Part shown: positions 60,378-64,000 of the stretch, one piece after another | Position numbering within the stretch: position 1 is the stretch's first letter | How the letters are laid out: each line of letters opens with the position of its first letter | Origin: Rotaria sp. Silwood1 | Lineage: Eukaryota; Rotifera; Eurotatoria; Philodinida; Philodinidae | Assembly (NCBI GenBank): GCA_905250075.1 | Contig: CAJNOP010000029.1 | Location: 1,255,264 to 1,319,263 of the forward strand | DNA: 64,000 bases | Direction of reading: 5' to 3' | The notes under the pieces: model-generated | Told to the model about the DNA's origin: nothing | The model's database searches: none | What the model saw: the letters and a program-made list of their open reading frames with translations, nothing else | Position numbers and translations under genes: made by a program

Positions 60378-61839
60378 ATGAATGAATCTGATCTAAGATT
60401 AATGTCAAGAAATGAGTCACGTAAAAATTTTCGAATAATCCTTATTTTAGCTATTATTACTATTATTATCTTTGGTATTCTTTTGATTTTATATATTACT
60501 CGACAAAATCTTACTTCAAAAACTATTCTTATTGAAGAAGAAGAAATAAATGAATATGAAAAGAAAATTTTTGATGATTCCATTAATATTCTTTGGAAAA
60601 ATCTTCGTCGTTTCGATTTTAATCAAAGTAATCCTGATCATCTTCGACCAATTTATATAGAAGTATTGAATGCTCTTCATCAGCTAAGTTCAATATATAA
60701 ACGTGATCTCATTTTATTTCTCTATATCCATCGATTAATTAGTACTGATATTCCATTTGAACAGCGACTCACTCTACGTAATGCTAATTTAACTAATGTT
60801 CAATTTAAATACATCAATCTTAATTATTTATATTTACCTGGTGTATTTGCGTTAAACAGTCTTTTTTCTAATTGTGAATTAAAAGCATCAAATTTTCAAG
60901 GAAGTATTATGGATAAAAGTCGTTTTATTAGTTGTTCATTAGAAAAATCAACATTTTCAGGTAATTATTCATATATGATTTGTCTGATTGATATGAAATA
61001 TATTTATTTCAAAAGGTGCTTCATTAAAACAATCATTGTTTACAAGTGATAATGATTTGTCTAGTATTGATTTTACAAATACAGATTTAACCGATAGTAA
61101 TATAAATATTGATGGATTTAATAATAAATGTATTATTTTTAATACACGCTTACCAAATGGATCTTTTTTTAATATTGATTCAAAAGGATTAATAAATGAT
61201 GGTGGAGCTGAACAACAAGTGATTAAATTTTTTTTTTCGCTTTCTTTTTATTAATTGATTTTGTTTTCTCGATTTCTTTGTAGTGTAATACTTTACGAAG
61301 TGATCGTTGGCGAAAAGAATCAGGATATACATCTTTGACAATAACTCATAGACAAAATAATTCATGCATTGAAATGACAACAATTTCTGAAAATAATTGT
61401 TATTTTCAAGCGAATTCAACTAGTCGATTTATTCAAGATATTGATTTAAATCAATATTCAACACTTATTGATAATAATCAAGCTCGGTATAATGTATCAG
61501 CTTTTTTAGGTTGTTCTAGTAATAATTCAAGCAACTGGGCTACAGTCGAAATTCGTTTTGTTAATGAACAAAAAAGTTTTGAGAATAATCAAATACATGG
61601 TAATGACCTTTCTAAATATTTTTTCTTATTTTAACTTCAATTTTTTAGTTATTCACTATGGAAAATCATGGAGATCACTTTCAAATAATTCATTAATTCC
61701 AATTGGAATACGTACTGTTCAAATTATGATTGGAGCTTATATTACAGATTCATCAGAAGATTTCTTTTCATGTTGTGCAATTGATGATGTTAATTTCAAT
61801 ATATTTTACAAAGATGGAAATAATTCAACATTTTCATAG
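60378..61839 (+). CDS. Type II membrane protein with pentapeptide repeats
   Basis: Four exons: 60378-60960, 61016-61218, 61284-61599, 61649-61839; total 1293 nt (430 aa). A short basic cytosolic N-terminus is followed by one TM segment, IILILAIITIIIFGILLILY (residues about 20-40), then an extracellular/luminal part. Residues about 135-235 form pentapeptide-repeat-like turns of the A(D/N)LXX type: LRNANLTNVQFKYINL, SNCELKASNFQGS, DKSRFISCSLEKSTFSGASL, SSIDFTNTDLTDSNI. The last 170 residues have several Asn-linked glycosylation sequons and Cys residues (FLGCSSNNSSN, FSCCAIDDVNF) and look like a beta-rich lectin or MAM-like module, which is not assigned. Pentapeptide repeats are mainly bacterial, so the ancestry is interesting. 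Function unknown. Confidence 0.8.
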
Positions 61840-62920
61840 AAATATCGTTTCTTTTAGAATATAAATTGATTGATTATCTATTACGTCTCTTCATTTGACT
61901 TTAAGAACTATTTCTTCTAAGTTTCTTTTTGTTCGCCTTGTCTTAAAGAAATAAACACTCCTAAATTTGAATTTACATCTACAATTTTTTTCATATAGGT
62001 TATTTATTGATTTTATTTTGAGGTTTTTTCTTTGTCGAATAATGTAAAGTACATATAATTCATGTCAATATGCGGTTTAGTCTTTATTCTTTCAGAGAAC
62101 AAATTATTTTTTGAGCACAAGAATTAAATACTAAAATCATTTTGAAATATGAGATATTCAAGGACATCAAAGATTAAATATATTTTGTCACGTAATGATC
62201 ACATTATACTGAACGTGATGTATACGCAGTAGGTCATCAATACGCAATATGATAAAAAAAATCTGAAATATTTCCGCCTTGATTCAATCAAATAGACTGA
62301 ATTTTTTTAGTTTGTGGCAGGGGGCTATTCAAACTTTTTTTCTATAACTCACGTATTCGGTATGTTTCGAAGAAAAAAGATCAACGTTTGATCATGTTTC
62401 TGAACAGAGTTATATGCAAAAACAAAGAATGTCGCAAAACTTTTTCCACACTCAATATTTCATTCTTGATAATGTGAACTATCGGGATCGTTAACTATTC
62501 AATTGACTGCTTCTAAAAATTTTCTTTACTTACACCAATATCATATCATATCATTAGTAAAGTCTATTATGATTTCTCCTTTTTATTGTTTTATGCAATA
62601 CCTGAAAATTACCTATGCATTGTTTCGATTGTAGTTGTTTATGTTAACAGTATGAAAAAAAACACTTGAAATAAGCTTTTATCAGTAACCAAAAATTCTC
62701 TGGGCTTAGTTTTGAAGCGAAGATATTTGAATGTTTTATCGTAGTGCCTACTTATGCTTCATTCTTTGTTAGAACCTGTCATATTGATCCTGAATCAGGA
62801 TTTGGATGCAAACATTTTGAATTCGTTGGGCTCTATTTTTTGAATACTGTATTTTTTTTATTCAGCCAATAACTGGTAAATAATAACATGTTATTGTTAT
62901 TTAGACATTACTCAAATAGT
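61840..62920. other. Intergenic region between convergent genes
   Basis: 1.1 kb between the 3' ends of the pentapeptide gene and the minus-strand gene. AT-rich with no exon, long repeat or RNA gene recognised. Confidence 0.35.
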
Positions 62921-63657
62921 TTATCTATTAAATGTGTTAATATAATTAGTAAAAAATATTGAATTTGGTGGACCTTTAATAAATGTTTCATACTGATCCG
63001 AAAAGAATGGAGCTAATCCAAATGATTGAGGATCAAGTTTTATTCGAATTTTACCACGTTGAGTATTTATACTTTGTATAATCATTGAATTTTTTCTATT
63101 ATTTTCTTCATCATTATCTATTTCATTTTTCGAGATAGTTGTAAAAGTAGGTCCCATAGGAAATCGTTGATCAGGGATACTTTCACAATTATACATTGGA
63201 ATACAAATTGCTGGAGATAATGTATTGTTAACATCTCTTAATTTTAATGGATCAATACCAATCATGGCCGTATTTAATGCAAACTATAAATTTATATGAA
63301 AAATAATATTCATTTATTTTCTTTTTGTACCTGTTTCATTTGTTCAGCGTCACGCATTATTTGTCGAAGAGAATCTCGGAAAAAAAACATAAATTTTTTT
63401 AATTGTTAGAATAGAAAATTAATAAAAACTAACAATGAAGAAAATTACAACAACAATTTTTACATTGTTCAGTTGGAATGTCTTCATTTGATTGTTTTTT
63501 TGATGATTTGAAAACATCATTTAATTTTAATTCACTCTTTATCTTTACAATTAAATAATATATCAAAAGTTCTTAATTTAATTTTTATATACTCATGTAC
63601 CTTGTTGATCTTTTGTTTTTCTAAAGAAACTAAGAGTAACATTTTCTGAAAATTCAT
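62921..63657 (-). CDS. Hypothetical protein, unrecognised
   Basis: Four exons on the minus strand, 63657-63601, 63542-63434, 63374-63331 and 63283-62921, with 46-58-bp GT-AG introns; 573 nt (190 aa). The reading frame continues cleanly across all joins, and the intron size matches the other genes, so it is likely real. Exon 2 carries the Cys cluster CKNCCCNFLHY. The last exon includes MIGIDPLKLRDV, PMYNCESIPDQRFPMGPTF and QRGKIRIKLDPQSFGLAPFF. No TM segment and no domain I recognise. The ATG at 63657 is the weakest part of the model; the gene might extend further upstream. Confidence 0.55.
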
Positions 63658-64000
63658 TACTGTTAATTACGATGCTTAGATGATGTTTTTGATTTCATAT
63701 TTTTGCTAATTTTACCGATAAATTATTTTTCATGATATCTAAATAATAAATTTACCTTGATGTAATTTGATTGTCTTTATTGCCTATTAAAACATTTATT
63801 AAATGTCTTTCATTAGAAATGAATTACTTTTGCTAGAAGAAAACGTATGTTATTGCTATCGAATAACCAACGGTGTCTTTTGTTTTTCTTTACCTTGATT
63901 TCTTTTTGTTCACTTTAGTTTTCATTAATGTTTTCGAATTTTCTATGAGAATTTATATACAAAAGAAAAACAATTTTTTGTTATTGCTGACTCTTTTGTT
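63658..64000. other. Upstream of the minus-strand gene, to window end
   Basis: AT-rich, with T-runs; no exon recognised. It probably holds the promoter or further 5' exons of the 62921-63657 gene. Confidence 0.3.

Overview
This is a eukaryotic nuclear window. It is AT-rich, the genes are split by many GT-AG introns, and the coding exons encode animal-type proteins (AP-3 delta, THOC1, cyclin-Q, golgin with a GRIP domain, doublecortin domains). Intron length is strongly bimodal: most are about 45-70 bp, and a minority run from about 400 bp to 3.8 kb. Tiny AT-rich introns, a pentapeptide-repeat membrane protein and possible spliced-leader acceptor sites suggest a bdelloid rotifer (Rotaria- or Adineta-like). 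That assignment is inference from gene style, not a marker gene. Eight spliced models (SLC35B1, AP3D1, THOC1, CCNQ, doublecortin, tetraspan, GRIP golgin, pentapeptide) and the last small gene each sum to a multiple of three with intact reading frames.

Layout. 1-4429: two minus-strand genes, mitochondrial sulfide:quinone oxidoreductase (cut by the left edge) and an SLC35B1-type ER transporter. 4430-4655: short divergent promoter. 4656-21638: a tight plus-strand cluster AP3D1 - THOC1 - CCNQ with 368 and 237 bp gaps, in which the two downstream genes have acceptor-like AG sites just before their ATG. 21639-38604: about 17 kb with no recognised gene, rich in terminal-inverted-repeat (TIR) elements, with a 100-N assembly gap at 26093-26192. 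38605-44561: a two-domain doublecortin gene with a 3.8 kb intron carrying two TIR elements. 44562-50141: a relict methyltransferase-like last exon and a large nested insertion of 2.46 kb. 50142-52044 (-): unknown four-TM protein. 53529-57433: golgin-97-like GRIP protein. 60378-61839: type II membrane protein with pentapeptide repeats. 62921-63657 (-): unknown small protein.

The recognised genes are housekeeping genes of membrane traffic (AP-3, golgin, SLC35B1), mRNA export (THOC1), cell-cycle kinase control (cyclin-Q), sulfide oxidation (SQOR) and microtubules (doublecortin). They do not form one pathway. The most unusual content is the non-coding part: at least a dozen foldback or MITE-like elements, several with a visible target-site duplication or an 'empty site' elsewhere in the window. 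Most lie in introns that are otherwise tiny. I did not find convincing evidence of a new multi-gene system.
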